Assembly: GCA_032716605.1 (NCBI GenBank)
Contig: CM064518.1
Location: forward strand, 46,705,243-46,769,242
Source of the DNA: Paralithodes platypus
Lineage: Eukaryota; Arthropoda; Malacostraca; Decapoda; Lithodidae
DNA: 64,000 bases
Direction: 5' to 3'
The notes beneath the pieces were generated by a model. It was not told the origin of the DNA. It ran no database searches and worked only from the letters and a program-made list of their open reading frames with translations. Position numbers and translations under genes: made by a program. This document shows, piece by piece, positions 31,040 to 41,300 of this stretch (the first letter of the stretch is position 1; each line of letters starts with the position of its first letter).

Positions 31040-31400
31040 TCTGTAACTCAAAAGGGCCTAGAGCAAATGGGGACCTGAATGATGCAATGTCCTAAATGCT
31101 ACTTTGGTCGAGACATTTTTTTGTTACCGAAAAATGTACAAATTTATCTCAAAGGGGTCTTGGGGGTATTTTTTGTAAGCTTCATAGCGGAATTGCAGTG
31201 TGAGTGTCCTAGGTTCGAGTCCTTGGAGTGCCACATGTATTTGTTGATTTCATTAGTTGAGTTTAGAAGTGAAGTTGGTTGGTGAAAAAAATATAATAAT
31301 ATGTCTATTCCTTCATCAAGCTAAATCGAGATAAATTTGTACATTTTTCAATATAAAAGTGGCATTTTGGAAATTGCATTACTCAGGTCCTCAAATGGGC
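31040..31400. repeat. Decayed inverted F2 pieces around a tRNA-derived SINE (family S3)
   Basis: ACCGAAAAATGTACAAATTTATC at 31117-31139 is inverted at 31329-31350 (GATAAATTTGTACATTTTTC). Between them (31190-31290) is an S3 SINE: GTGTGAGTGTCCTAGGTTCG then AGTCCTTGGAGTGCCACATG. Confidence 0.6.
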
Positions 31401-31529
31401 TAGAATATTCGCTTGATTATAGTCTGTTTCATTTCATCTGACGGTAAATTGTAAAGTTCCCATCAACATTTCTCAGTTACTTTGAAGATTTTATAGTGAA
31501 ATATGGTGCTGATTATATAAACTCTTAGT

Positions 31530-31660
31530 GTGCGGAATTTCGGTGCGAGTATCCTAGGTTCGAGTCCTTGGAGTACCACATGTATTCATTACTTTCAATG
31601 ATTTAATTAGTTAAAATTAATTGGTGAGTTGGTGAAAACAAATATGAATTTAATATGATG
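31530..31660 (+). mobile_element. tRNA-derived SINE (family S3)
   Basis: GTATCCTAGGTTCGAGTCCT (B box) and TGGAGTACCACATGTATTCA, then a short AT-rich body with TTAATTGGTGA. Also at 36285-36410 and, inverted, at 37127-37262. Confidence 0.7.
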
Positions 31661-32059
31661 CAGAGACATGGTGGTTTCATATTTTTCCATTAAGTATCGA
31701 GAAATCCGCTGCTATGGGATTCAATTTATCGTCAGATGAAATTAAACCGAGTATAATCGATTTTGAGTTATAGAATTTAGTGGTTCAAGATTTTTGGCCC
31801 GATTCTAATGGATAGACTATAGTGTTTTTGTGTGAGGTAATATGAGGATTCATAAGGCAGTGTGACATGGCAAGTTTATTTAGTGTTTTTTATATATATC
31901 TATTATCGATTCTGGCTGTCAAAGTGTTTACGGATTTTTGCTCTCATGATCAGATTCATAAATAATTATCATACTTTTCAACTGATTTTGCTTTCTTACC
32001 AGATAAAAATCATAATTTTCACTTGTTTGCTTGCATTACTAGATTTATATATAATTTAT

Positions 32060-32420
32060 CATCAACTCCAGATATTAAAGATAAATTACTAGAGTAAATT
32101 GATCGACCTTTTTTGTATACGGTAATTTGGAATTTAAATTATCATCAACTTCAGATACTAAATTATTAGTAGAGTAAATTAATCGACCTTTGTGGTAGAA
32201 TTTGGAATTAAAATGATCATCAACTCCAGATAACAAGTTAATACTAGAGTAAATTAATCTACCTTTATGATTAAATGTGGAATTAAAATGATCAACTCAA
32301 GATAATAAGGTTAATATTAGAGTAAGTTAATCAACCTTTCTGAGTGAATTTGAAATTAATATTATCAGGCTAAGTTAATACTAGAGTAGATTAATCGACC
32401 TTTGTGATTGAATTTGGAAT
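32060..32420 (+). repeat. AT-rich minisatellite, 64-80 bp period, five units
   Basis: AGAGTAA(A/G)TT followed by (G/A)ATC(G/T)ACCTTT recurs at 32091, 32171, 32246, 32319 and 32383, each after ATCAACT(C/T)CAGAT(A) and before GAATTTGGAATTA. Confidence 0.85.
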
Positions 32421-32478
32421 TATTTTTATCCAAGAATGACATGTCAGAATCGGTTATAGCTTAGTATAAAAACACTTT

Positions 32479-32962
32479 AACCCCTTACTGTACCGGTGAC
32501 GTATTTTTAGTTTTATTCTTGCTACATTTAGACGATTTTGTGTAGCTTAGGAAGGATATATGGGTAGCTAAGAGGAGTAATTGAGATAGTCTATAGCTTC
32601 TTAATGGGTAGATGTCATTCCTAAGCTGAACAGAATCTTCTAATAGTAGCCAAAATAAGTGGCTCCTTTTAGACGATTTTATGTACAGTAGCTTAGGGAG
32701 GATCTGTGGGTAGCTAAAAGGATTCATTGAGATAGTCGGTAGACGTCCTTCTTAAGCTGAACAGAATCGTCTAATAGTAGCCATAATAAGCGGCTTCTTT
32801 TAGACGATTTTGTGTAGCTTAGGAAGGATGTATGGGTAGCTAAAAGGATTAATTAAGATAGTCTATAGCTTTTTTAATGGGTAGATATCCTTCCTAAGCT
32901 GAACAAAATCGTCTAATAAGTAGCAAGAATAAAATAAAAAATACGTCGGCGGTACAGAATGC
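32479..32962. mobile_element. F3 TTAA hairpin element with its hairpin triplicated
   Basis: The outer ends CCCCTTACTGTACCGGTGAC and GTCGGCGGTACAG are those of F3. The inner hairpin (TTTAGACGATTTT...AAAATCGTCTAA) occurs three times in a row, starting at 32529, 32670 and 32801, 131-141 bp apart. Confidence 0.85.
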
Positions 32963-32992
32963 CCATGTTACACTGCTTTTTCTGACCATGAT

Positions 32993-33183
32993 CTTAGGCC
33001 GGTATCACATGAGAGCTTTTTCCATCAACATTTATCCTCAACACTGGTCTGGCAACTTATGAGGTCAACATTTAATATATTTCGGTTACCTACATTCATC
33101 TACCATCAGTCTAGTTTATGATACCAGTGCAAAAATACTCCTGAAATGTTGATTATATAAGCTCTCGTGTCATACCGTCTTTA
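32993..33183. mobile_element. F6 inverted-repeat element
   Basis: Left end GGCCGGTATCACATGAGAGC, right end GCTCTCGTGTCATACCGTC. Flanks CTTA and TTTA would fit a three-base TTA/TAA duplication, as in PIF/Harbinger, but this is weak. It abuts F7. Confidence 0.65.
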
Positions 33184-33486
33184 GGACTGGGCCTGTATTC
33201 ATAACATTCTTATAACTATTTCTATAATTTGTCCTGATCTAAGGAAGTTGTAGCTGTATAGTCATTGTTATTTAGCAGAATTAACAGATATCAAGATTTT
33301 GTTTAGTGTTGGATTTTCGATAGTTTTTAAAGGAGTTAGTTATATTAATTTGAACAGTAACTTTTGAGTTCATTTTTAAGTAGCATAATGTTTGTAATTC
33401 TGCTAAATATCGATGTCTATAACTCAAAAGTGATGTTCAGGACAAATTATAGGAATAGTTGTAAGTTTATGAATATTGGTCCCTGA
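33184..33486. mobile_element. F7 inverted-repeat element, about 300 bp
   Basis: Left GGACTGGGCCTGTATTCATA and ATAATTTGTCCTGA are inverted on the right as TCAGGACAAATTATAGGAAT and TTATGAATATTGGTCC. The arms match over about 50 bases with small gaps. No coding content. Confidence 0.75.
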
Positions 33487-33659
33487 AGTGTTGGTGACTA
33501 AATTAGACTATGGTTTAACTTATGAGGGGGGGTCCTTTAAAAAAAAATTGGGCATAGGTCCTTTGTTAAATGATACTTCTTTGAGTCTCCGTAAAAAAAT
33601 TTTTTTTTTTTCCCTGGGTAATAAAATTTGAAAAAATAATGGTAGCTTTATTTATCATT

Positions 33660-33900
33660 GACCAGTTAAAAAAAAATCTTATACTGTATATATATATATA
33701 TATATATATATAAAAAGGTAATAAAAACTTTGAAAAATCATGGCAATTTTCTTTATTTATACTTCAAAGAGCGTCCCTTAAACAACCACATACATATCTC
33801 GATTTTTTTTTTTATTAAAAAAAAAAAAAAAAAATAAAAAAATTCAAAAGTTGAGAACGAGGGGTTCCTTTTATCTTATGTTCAAGATAAAGACTTAAAA
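33660..33900. repeat. AT-rich stretch with (AT)n and A/T homopolymers
   Basis: (AT)n at 33684-33712, long T/A homopolymers at 33597-33612 and 33805-33842. The phrase AAAAA(A)TTTGAAAAAT-like is repeated. Nothing else recognised. Confidence 0.8.
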
Positions 33901-34009
33901 CATTAGATCAGATTATAGGGGTAGAGCACAAGCTCCACCCAGGGACGGTCTCGTAAAGTACAGGGCGAAGTAGAAGTCCTCGGCGATGGATGACGGCAGC
34001 CGTAGAACT

Positions 34010-34400
34010 TCCTCGTAGGGTGGTGGTTGTAAACTGCTTGGAGGAGGGCAGGTCTCCGAGGGCAATGGTTGTCGAGAACTTCATTTGAGGGTCCGGGAGG
34101 TCTCAGAGGGCAGGGATTGTCGAGGACTTCATTGGAGGAGAGGTCTCAGAGGGCAGTGGGTGTTTAGGACTTAATTTCAGGGGAGATCTCAGAGGGCAGG
34201 GGCTCAACAGTTTGGTTGGCAGACTGTGGTCGTTGCAAGTGAGCGGGCAGCGTCCAGAGTTCTTATTTGGGAGTCCGGACAAGTTGCTTCTGCACCCTAC
34301 TGGAAAGGTCGCTCGATTTCAGGAATTTACTTGTGGCAGTGGTTGTTGAGGACTTCATTGTAGGTGAGGTCTCAAGAGAGCAGTGGTTAAACAGCTTGCT
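34010..34400 (+). repeat. Degenerate minisatellite, about 60 bp
   Basis: Four to five loose copies of GAGGTCTCAGAGGGCAG-TGG-TTGTCGAGGACTTCATT between 34045 and 34395. Confidence 0.75.
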
Positions 34401-34584
34401 TTTTGGGGAGTCTGCAAGTGATTCAGGAATTTTCTTGGATCATCATTAATTTTAGTCAACAGGATTTTTCAAGTCGAGCTTCCAGGCAACAAAGAGGAGA
34501 TGTTGGTGGTTTTGCTAGAAATGCCTTTGTATTCTTTGAGCGCATTTAAGTTGGTTCTGGTGAATATCTGCAGTCCATTTTGCT

Positions 34585-34790
34585 CGCTGTCAATCGGTCT
34601 GTCTTGCTCTCGCCCGTAATCGGTCTGTCTTGCTCTCGCCCGTAATCGGTCTGTCTTGCTCTCGCCCGTAATCGGTCTGTCTTGCTCTCGCCCGTAATCG
34701 GTCTGTCTTGCTCTCGCCCGTAATCGGTCTGTCTTGCTCTCGCCCGTAATCGGTCTGTCTTGCTCTCGCCCGTAATCGGTCTGTCTTGCT
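34585..34790 (+). repeat. 26-bp minisatellite, about eight units
   Basis: The unit CGTAATCGGTCTGTCTTGCT-CTCGCC is repeated almost without change; the first unit has GTCAATCGG. The sequence changes to the 24-bp array at about 34787, keeping the TTGCT core. Confidence 0.95.
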
Positions 34791-35180
34791 TGGTCGCCCT
34801 CGATCAGTTTTGCTTGGTCGCCCTCGATCAGTTTTGCTTGGTCGCCCTCGATCAGTTTTGCATGGTCGCCCTCGATCAGTTTTGCTTGGTCGCCCTCGAT
34901 CAGTTTTGCTTGGTCGCCCTCGATCAGTTTTGCTTGGTCGCCCTCGATCAGTTTTGCTTGGTCGCCCTCGATCAGTTTTGCTTGGTCGCCCTCGATCAGT
35001 TTTGCTTGGTCGCCCTCGATCAGTTTTGCTTGGTCGCCCTCGATCAGTTTTGCTTGGTCGCCCTCGATCAGTTTTGCTTGGTCGCCCTCGATCAGTTTTG
35101 CTTGGTCGCCCTCGATCAGTTTTGCTTGGTCGCCCTCGATCAGTTTTGCTTGGTCGCCCTCGATCAGTTTTGCTTGCTCT
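34787..35180 (+). repeat. 24-bp minisatellite, about 16 units
   Basis: The unit GATCAGTTTTGCTTGGTCGC-CCTC is repeated with one substitution (TTGCATGG at 34857). Because 24 is a multiple of three, two frames stay open and translate to eight-residue repeats (CLVALDQF and LLGRPRSV); neither has features of a real protein. Confidence 0.95.
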
Positions 35181-35199
35181 CTTCTCGCCCTCGATCAGT

Positions 35200-35780
35200 T
35201 TTGCTTGCTAGCTCTCGCCATCAATCGGTCTTCCATCCAAGTCGGCTTCCCATCTTCTATCATGACGCCAGCCAGGATAGTGTCTCAGTGGTGTTTGGCT
35301 ATCAGCCCGAGAACACTGCAGCCTATTTTGGGGTTCCTCTCGTTGGCTTCAATTCTTCAGTCAAAGCACTCCTGACCATCAGCCCTTGTGAGAAGGTTTG
35401 GTTCCCTCATCCTCGTCTCTATCATTGCCTCGCTTTGTCAGTCTGCTGGGAGTTATTGGTTGGTGGTTGTTGTGGTTGGTTTGTTAGTTGGTGGTGGTTC
35501 TGAGAGTTGTTGTTCCCTCACCTCTCCACCCTATTCATCGAGTCTTTCTGTCCTAGTGCGGTCCCTATTCCTCAAGTCCCGTGGTAATGCAGTCCCGTAG
35601 ACCCTCAGATTTCAGCCCTCCACAAGTCAGGGTATATGATGAATTCTTCAACAAGTCAGGGTGTATGATGCATGCTGAATTCTTCAACCAATGTAGTCTT
35701 CTAGGTTCATCACCCCAAGAACAAATCTGTAAAGAAAAGACAAAATATTTAGCTACTATTTTCTGTAACTGTCCAAGGCT
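35200..35780. other. No gene seen
   Basis: Unique-looking sequence after the minisatellites. The open frame that leaves the 24-bp array reads on to 35503 without a recognisable domain and ends in a Trp/Gly/Val-rich run. Confidence 0.4.
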
Positions 35781-36001
35781 TTTAACTTCATTCCCGCCAT
35801 TAGATTATTTTATTAATTTTAAAAATTGAACCTCCAGCAATAGACAGGCTTCGAACGATCTCTCAACCATTTGTACTACCACAGATCCTTCTTAAACTGC
35901 ACAAAATCATCTAAATATAACGACTATTAAAAAGACGTCACCGGTACCGAAGGGATTAATAGACCTATCAATACTTTTCAAATCTGTTATTCAACCTTTA
36001 A

Positions 36002-36150
36002 CTCTGTTGGTGGTGTAATGGTTGAGAGGCTTATGTTCTGGGTGTGGTGTCTCTAGTTCGAATCCCGGGAGGACCATATTCTTTCATTAGTTTATTAAAG
36101 TTCATTGGGGTTTGTAATTGATGATTTAATGTTAAGAACGGGGTGTTCAT
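36002..36150 (+). mobile_element. tRNA-derived SINE (family S2)
   Basis: TGTTGGTGGTGTAATGGTTG (A box), AGTTCGAATCCCGGGAGGAC (B box), S2 body, AGAACGGGGTGTTCATTA end. Confidence 0.75.
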
Positions 36151-36284
36151 TAAATTATTCATAAAATAGTTAACTAATAAATTTTAGTTTATAATTCCTA
36201 ATTAAGTTTTATATGGGAGAGTAATAGTTAAACCACAGAACAAATTTAGAGTCAAACCAACTTAAATTAAATTTCCTCTATGGT

Positions 36285-36410
36285 TAGTGCACTGAATTTC
36301 TGTGTGAGTATCCTAGGTTCGAATCCTTGGAGTACCACATGTAATCATTAGTTTCATAAATGTCATTAATTAGGTAGATTTCAAAGTTAATTGGTGATAA
36401 TGAACCAAAT
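36285..36410 (+). mobile_element. tRNA-derived SINE (family S3)
   Basis: ATGGTTAGTGCACTGAA (A-box part), GTATCCTAGGTTCGAATCCT (B box), TGGAGTACCACATGTAATCA and TTAATTGGTGATAATGA. Confidence 0.75.
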
Positions 36411-36433
36411 CAATTTTAGCATAGAATTCCGTA

Positions 36434-36634
36434 TTAACCCCTTTTGTATGTACCGACGACTATTCTGGATTCTATTAGACTTTTATTCAGTTTAGGAACG
36501 ACCTCTAACCATTAAACGGCTACTAAATATCTATTAACCCTTTTAGCTACCATAGATCCTTTTTAAGCTGCAATAATCTTTTAAATATAGCTACAATATA
36601 ATTAAATAGACGTCGCCGGTACAGAAGGGGTTAA
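36434..36634. mobile_element. F3 TTAA hairpin element, 201 bp
   Basis: TTAA-CCCCTTTTGTATGTACCGAC to GTCGCCGGTACAGAAGGGG-TTAA. The arms fold on each other: TTAGACTTTTATTCAG against the inverse TGCAATAATCTTTTAA. Confidence 0.85.
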
Positions 36635-36745
36635 GGCTATTAATTTACTTTTAACTTAACCCTCTCAGTAGTCTAGCTTATTTAATTATATTCCGGCCAC
36701 CATTATGCGATTTTATTCAGCTAATGCGGACAGTGGCTGTTTGTT

Positions 36746-37088
36746 TGGTCTATTAATTAATTTATTCATATATTAGTTTAGTTTCCTCCCTAGACCTCCA
36801 TCAAGCTTAGAAAACACCCCTAGACCCCCTTCAAAATAGATTTGTAAATTTTTCGCTAGAAAATTTCCCGGCCAAAGGCCGATTCCTCTTAAAATTACAG
36901 GCTCGCTATCGCTCGCCAGGAAAATATAGACACCTAAATGGCACGAAGGGTCCTAATATTGACAAAGAAATGGGGTGAAAGATTATAAAATCCCTAAACT
37001 AATCGAACCAACGTCTTAAAATCTCAAAACTAGTGGGGCTAAACATCAGGGAGAAGGGGGTCCAGACAAATGGTTCGTCTCCCCTTAA
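36746..37088 (-). mobile_element. F2 TTAA element
   Basis: Right end CGTCTCCCC-TTAA at 37075-37088, with F2 landmarks inverse. The left TTAA end is replaced by a decayed F3 piece (36660-36740). Confidence 0.75.
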
Positions 37089-37126
37089 GGACCTCTACCA
37101 ATCCAATCACTATATACTTTCATATC

Positions 37127-37262
37127 ACCAACCCACCAATTACTATATACTTTCATATCACCAACCCACCAATTTACTTTCAAATAAACTTAATGAAATC
37201 CATGAAACTGTGTGGTACTTCAAGGATTCGAACCTAGGATACTCACACCCCGATGCCAACAG
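37127..37262 (-). mobile_element. tRNA-derived SINE (family S3), inverted
   Basis: GTGGTACTTCAAGGATTCGA and ACCTAGGATACTCACA are the inverse B-box region. A 32-bp phrase, TACTTTCATATCACCAACCC, occurs twice just before it (37111 and 37146). Confidence 0.65.
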
Positions 37263-37286
37263 ATCCTTCTTAAAATTTTCTAATGA

Positions 37287-37440
37287 CTATTGTTGGGTGT
37301 AATGTTTTAGGTGCTTTTGTTCTGGGTGTGGTGTCCCGAGTTTGAATCCCGGGAGGACCATATGCTTTCATTAGTTTATTTAAATACATTGGGGTTTGTA
37401 ATTGATTATTAATGTTAAGAACGGGGTGTTACTTAATACC
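37287..37440 (+). mobile_element. tRNA-derived SINE (family S2)
   Basis: GTTGGGTGTAATGTTTTAGG, GTCCCGAGTTTGAATCCCGG, S2 body and AACGGGGTGTTACTTAATA. It is followed directly by an F3 element. Confidence 0.75.
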
Positions 37441-37444
37441 CATA

Positions 37445-37986
37445 TTAACCCCTTCTGTACCGGTGACTGTCTTTCCTTTTATTCTGGCAACTATTACACT
37501 TTTATTCAGTTTAAAAAGGGCCTCCAGCAATTAACAAGCTTCCAAACTATCTCTCTTAACCCTTTTTACTACCACAGACCCTTCTTAAGGGGGTAGTACT
37601 CGCTTTCTCTGGACCCCCTTCTCCCTCATGTTTAGCACATTAGTTTTAACACGTTCGTTCCGTTAGTTTGGCGATTTTGAGACTTTTCGCCTCATTTTGT
37701 TGTCAATATCAAGACCTTTCGTGTCTTTTAGGTGTATTTTTTCCTGGAAAGCCAAATCGAGCCTCTAATTTTAGAAGGAACCGGCCTTGGGCCAGGAAAT
37801 TTTTCTACCGAAAAATTTACAAATTTATCTTTAAGGGGGGTCTAGGCTTGATTGGAGCTCTAGCGAGGAAAACAAAACAAATATATAGACCATAAAACCA
37901 AGCACTACCCCCTTAAACTGCACAACATTTTCTAAATATAGCTAAAATATAATTAAATAGACTTAGAGGGTACAGAAAGGGGTTAA
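37445..37986. mobile_element. F3 TTAA hairpin element interrupted by F2
   Basis: TTAA-CCCCTTCTGTACCGGTGAC on the left and GAGGGTACAGAAAGGGG-TTAA on the right. The right arm CCCTTCTTAAACTGCACAAC is split at TTAA by an F2 element (37589-37912). Confidence 0.9.
37585..37916 (+). mobile_element. F2 TTAA element nested in F3
   Basis: TTAA-GGGGGTAGTACTCG to AGCACTACCCCC-TTAA. This belongs to a subfamily with GGGGGTAGT(A/G)CT ends (also 54753-55134), instead of GGGGAGA. TTAA is present on both sides (37585-37588 and 37913-37916), and its removal rebuilds CTTCTTAAACTGCAC of F3. Confidence 0.92.
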
Positions 37987-38034
37987 AATTGTCTAATAAT
38001 CTAATTCATTCATTTCACTCAACAAACACCACCC

Positions 38035-38130
38035 AATATAATTAACGAAAGCATGTGCTCCACCCGGGATTCGTACCTGGGTCACCACATACGGATCTTA
38101 AACACACTAACCATTACACCATCAATACAG
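38035..38130 (-). mobile_element. tRNA-derived SINE (S2-like), inverted
   Basis: GCTCCACCCGGGATTCGTAC is the inverse B box; ACCATTACACCATCAATACA the inverse A-box part. Acceptor ends do not pair, so not a tRNA gene. Confidence 0.65.
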
Positions 38131-38219
38131 TTAAAGGTTAAATCATTATAGTTGGCATATTTAAAACAGCTACATCCCGGTATACGGATAGGGTTTAACA
38201 CTATCTGGTGCAACGTCTC

Positions 38220-38580
38220 GGGGGTTATTATGGTATTTTGTTTCATTATTATTGAAGTTTCGATTTGTTTTAGACATTTTCGAACAATGTAGTTTACCCG
38301 CTAGACTTGGAAAAACCCCTCTCCAAACTCCCTTCAAACTAAAAAATCGTCCCCCAGACCTCCTTCAAGTTAAATGTGTAAATTTTTCGGTAGACAAATT
38401 TCCCGGCCAAAGGCCGGTTTCTCCCAAATTGCGGGCTCGCTTTCGCTCGCCCAGGAAAAATCGACACCTTATTGGGTTGAAGCATCATATAATCGCCAAA
38501 CTAATGCGATGAAACTTCTTAAAATCTCCAAGCTACTGGAGTGAAACTGGGAGGCTCCAAATTGGCCCACCCTGCACCTA
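38220..38580 (-). mobile_element. F2 element, decayed
   Basis: AAATTTTTCGGTAGACAAAT, GGCCAAAGGCCGG, GCTCGCTTTCGCTCGCC and TCGACACCTTATTGG run in inverse F2 order. Its TIRs are degraded. Confidence 0.7.
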
Positions 38581-38586
38581 ATAGGG

Positions 38587-38876
38587 TTAAGAGGGAAAGG
38601 TATTTGTTTTTTCTGGACCCGCTTCTCCCTCATGTGTAGCCCCGTTATAACCCTTTCACGTTCTTGACGCGATTTTGATCCTATTAGGGATACTTTAAAG
38701 CCTTTGTTACCATCAGGGGTATTTAGAAACCTTTAGTGTAGTTACGTCAACCTCTGCAGTTGTCTTTGAGTTAGCTGTGGGCAGAAAACTAATTTTGGAG
38801 AGGTAATTATAAGGGTGAGAGAACTCTATTGCTAATCTGGCAACCTCTGCGTCATATGGTCGTGTAAGGGTTTAGT
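38587..38876 (+). mobile_element. F2 start interrupted by an F4 element
   Basis: TTAAGAGGGAAAGG, then CTGGACCCGCTTCTCCCTCA and TGTGTAGCCCCGT are the first 60 bases of F2. At 38647 F4 begins (CCCTTTCACGTTCTTGACGC) and ends TGACGC-type inverse GTCATATGGTCGTGTAAGGG at 38871. The rest of this F2 is not visible. Confidence 0.7.
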
Positions 38877-39090
38877 CCACCATAATACATCGGAAGATTA
38901 ACTAATCCACTTGAGATCACTTCCTAATCCGCCTAAAATATCCACAATTCACAAATTCGCTGATTTGGGGCACTAAAGTAGATTTTTTCCCATAGCTTTT
39001 TGGTGCGATCATTATATACTGTATATTGGACCATTTCTTTCATTCCCGGCTCCACAAATCTAGCATATCCTAATATATAGTCAATTTGAC

Positions 39091-39512
39091 TTAAAGGGGG
39101 TGACCTGTTTTTGTTCGGTCCTTTTCTATCTTTCTCTGGCTTTTATCCATTGGCCCCATTCAGCCTACTGTTTTAAGACGTTTATCCTCATCCAGGTGTC
39201 AATTTTTTACTGGCGAGCGGTAGCGAGCCAGCATATTTTTTATTTTTGTTTGACAGGCTAAATTTGTAAATTTTTCATTAGAAAAATGTTTCCGGCGAAG
39301 CCGGATTTCTTCATATGATGCTGGCACGCTATTGCTCGCCAGGAAGAAATAGACATTAAAAATTACATTAAAAGTCTTAAAATTCACAAAGAAATGGGGT
39401 GAAAGGTCTTAAAATCGCCAAACTAATGGGGCAACCATCTTTAAATCTCAAAACTAATGGGATTAATCACGAGGGAGAAGGAATGCCAGAAAAATTACCC
39501 ATCTCTCCTTAA
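39091..39512. mobile_element. F2 fold-back: two F2 halves head to head
   Basis: From TTAA at 39091 it runs forward to GGCGAGCGGTAGCGAGCC, then turns and runs in inverse to TTAA at 39509. The centre (about 39240-39300) keeps CTAAATTTGTAAATTTTTC and the hairpin CCGGCGAAGCCGG. The whole 420-bp unit is thus a hairpin, unlike other F2 copies. Confidence 0.75.
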
Positions 39513-39533
39513 CCTGGATGAAAACTTATCACT

Positions 39534-39862
39534 TTAAAGGGAGATTTCCACTTGATGGATTTTTTTCTTGACTTTTCTCCCCCATGTTTAACCCCATTGC
39601 TTTTCTAATCTTACGACGTTCGCCCCATTAGTTAGATTTTAAGAACCTTCACCCCATTTTGGTCAATTTTAAGAACTTTCGTGCCATTTAGGTCTATTTT
39701 TTCCTGGCGAGCGATAGCGAGCCTGTAATTTAAGAGGAATCGGCCTTCGGCCGAGAAATTTTTCTACCGAAAAATGTACAAATTTATCTTGAAAGGGGGT
39801 CAAGGGAGTGCCATTTTTAGATAGATAGAAGTCTAGGGAACAAACTAAAAACCTCCCCTTAA
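39534..39862 (+). mobile_element. F2 TTAA element
   Basis: TTAA-AGGGAGATTTCC to AACCTCCCC-TTAA, with all F2 landmarks. The 28 bases left of it (AACCTGGATGAAAACTTATC ACTTTA) are repeated right of it at 39860-39888, much longer than a TTAA duplication. Confidence 0.85.
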
Positions 39863-39879
39863 CCTGGATGAAAACTTAT

Positions 39880-40110
39880 CACTTTATAGTTATGACGCTA
39901 TTTGACAGTTTATTCTGGCTATAGTTATACGATTTATGCAGCTTAGAAAGGATCTGTTGGAATTATAAGGGTAAAGGCCATCTAAATTAACCCTCTACAC
40001 TTCCATTTTGGCTCGAACGTCCCTTGATTTTGGCCCTGTCACTCATTCAACTCTGGGGGAGGCACTAGTCACAGACAGTTCTGCCTCGTCTCCCGCACTC
40101 AAAAAAAAAA
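39880..40110. repeat. Left half of F3, then a CR1/Jockey-group LINE 3' end
   Basis: TATGACGCTATTTGACAG and TTATGCAGCTTAGAAAGGAT are F3-like. From about 40000, CATTTTGGCTCGAACGTCCC and TTGATTTTGGCCCTG match the LINE end at 48195-48250, closed by an A run (40100-40113). Confidence 0.6.
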
Positions 40111-40174
40111 AAATAATAATATATACCCTTCCTAATATTTTACTTTTAGGCTTCACAGAGACAAGGATGTGAGG

Positions 40175-40262
40175 AGAAAGCCCAACCATTTCCACCTGCT
40201 GGGATTCGAACCCGGACCTCTGTTAGGAATGGAGCGTGCTACCAACTAAACCACCCCTCTTT
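40175..40262 (-). mobile_element. tRNA-like sequence (SINE head)
   Basis: On the minus strand GGGGTGGTTTAGTTGGTAGC (A box) and GTCCGGGTTCGAATCCCAGC (B box) are the right distance apart. However, the 3' side (GGTGGAAAT) cannot pair with the 5' GGGGTGG to form an acceptor stem, so it is a tRNA-derived retroposon or relic, not a working tRNA. Confidence 0.6.
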
Positions 40263-40412
40263 AACTATCGATAAACCGGCTACTAAGGTTTAAGATTTTC
40301 CGCCTAGTGAAAATTATAACTTTGCGATTCTTTTTTTGATTTTATTGTAATCTCAACCACTTCCCAAATTAGCGGTAGTTTCGGTAATAAGTACCCAAAA
40401 ATCATATGGTGG

Positions 40413-40625
40413 TTAACCCGTTCAGTACCAGGGACGTCCTTTTAATCCTATTCTGGCGACTATTAGATTTATTCATTCAGCTAAGGAAGGACCTCTAGCA
40501 ATGATAAAGCTTCAAACCATCTCCAACCCTTTTGACTAACACAGATTTTTCGTAAGCTGCTTAATATCTTCTAAATATAGCTAGGAATAAAATATATGAC
40601 ACGTCGCTGGTACTCAAAGGGTTAA
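40413..40625. mobile_element. F3 TTAA hairpin element, 213 bp
   Basis: TTAA-CCCGTTCAGTACCAGGGAC to GTCGCTGGTACTCAAAGGG-TTAA. This is the subfamily with ...AGTACCA(G)CGAC ends, also at 46022, 49314 and 56870. Confidence 0.88.
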
Positions 40626-40988
40626 AAAAATACGTCCCCGACTGTACACTTAACAGAAACATATACTTACATTTATATTTTGCAGTGTAGTAATTTGGAT
40701 GGTTACAGATGTTCTTGATGTGATGGTGACTTCTAGACATCTGTGGTGATCGTGCTGGGGGTGACTTAGAGGTGATGTGTTGGTGGTGGTAGCGGTGGTG
40801 ATATGGTGGTGAAATCCTCTGTCGTTTTGTGTGGATAATTCTGGTGGTGGATCGTAAGTGTTGGGTGATGTCTTCCACGTGGTTCCGGAGTCTCAACAGC
40901 CAAGGAATCTACGGAAGAAGAAAAAGTATGATTAGCATGGTTATAATTATAGACATTAATATTATTTGTAGTATAACTGGGCAGAGGA

Positions 40989-41175
40989 CTAAAGCCGGAG
41001 TCACAAGAGCCGTTTTTCGAGCAATTTTTACGGGCAATTATGGTCTGGCAGCTTCAAAAAATTACACTTTATAATTCAACCACCTAACATACTCTACTGT
41101 CAGTCTAGTTACCGATACCAGTGCAAAAAAGTACCGAAATTTAACGAGAAAAAACGATCGTGTGACAACGGCTTA
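40989..41175. mobile_element. F6 inverted-repeat element
   Basis: GCCGGAGTCACAAGAGCCGT on the left against ACGATCGTGTGACAACGGC on the right, with TAA on both sides in inverse sense. Closely related to 24972-25178; 59625-59830 is a third, more distant member. Confidence 0.7.
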
Positions 41176-41300
41176 AGAATATATATATAGAGCGGTCGCG
41201 AAACATTTCCCCATAGGGAATTCCTGTGTATTGCCCATGCTCCCATAGGGTATTCCTATACATTTGATCTGAATCTGTATGTGGTAATTCAAGTTCGAAT

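Noticed and set aside
34585..35180. Possible CRISPR-like array
   Set aside because: Units are contiguous with no unique spacers; the setting is eukaryotic, and these are minisatellites.
34760..35503. Open frame of 247 codons and an overlapping one of 141
   Set aside because: Same artefact from a 24-bp minisatellite; no start context, signal or domain after the repeats.
40175..40262. Candidate tRNA gene on the minus strand
   Set aside because: A and B boxes fit, but no acceptor stem can form.
40561..40896. His-rich minus-strand frame as a gene
   Set aside because: Covers the F3 right arm and a TGGTGG-type low-complexity stretch; no domain.
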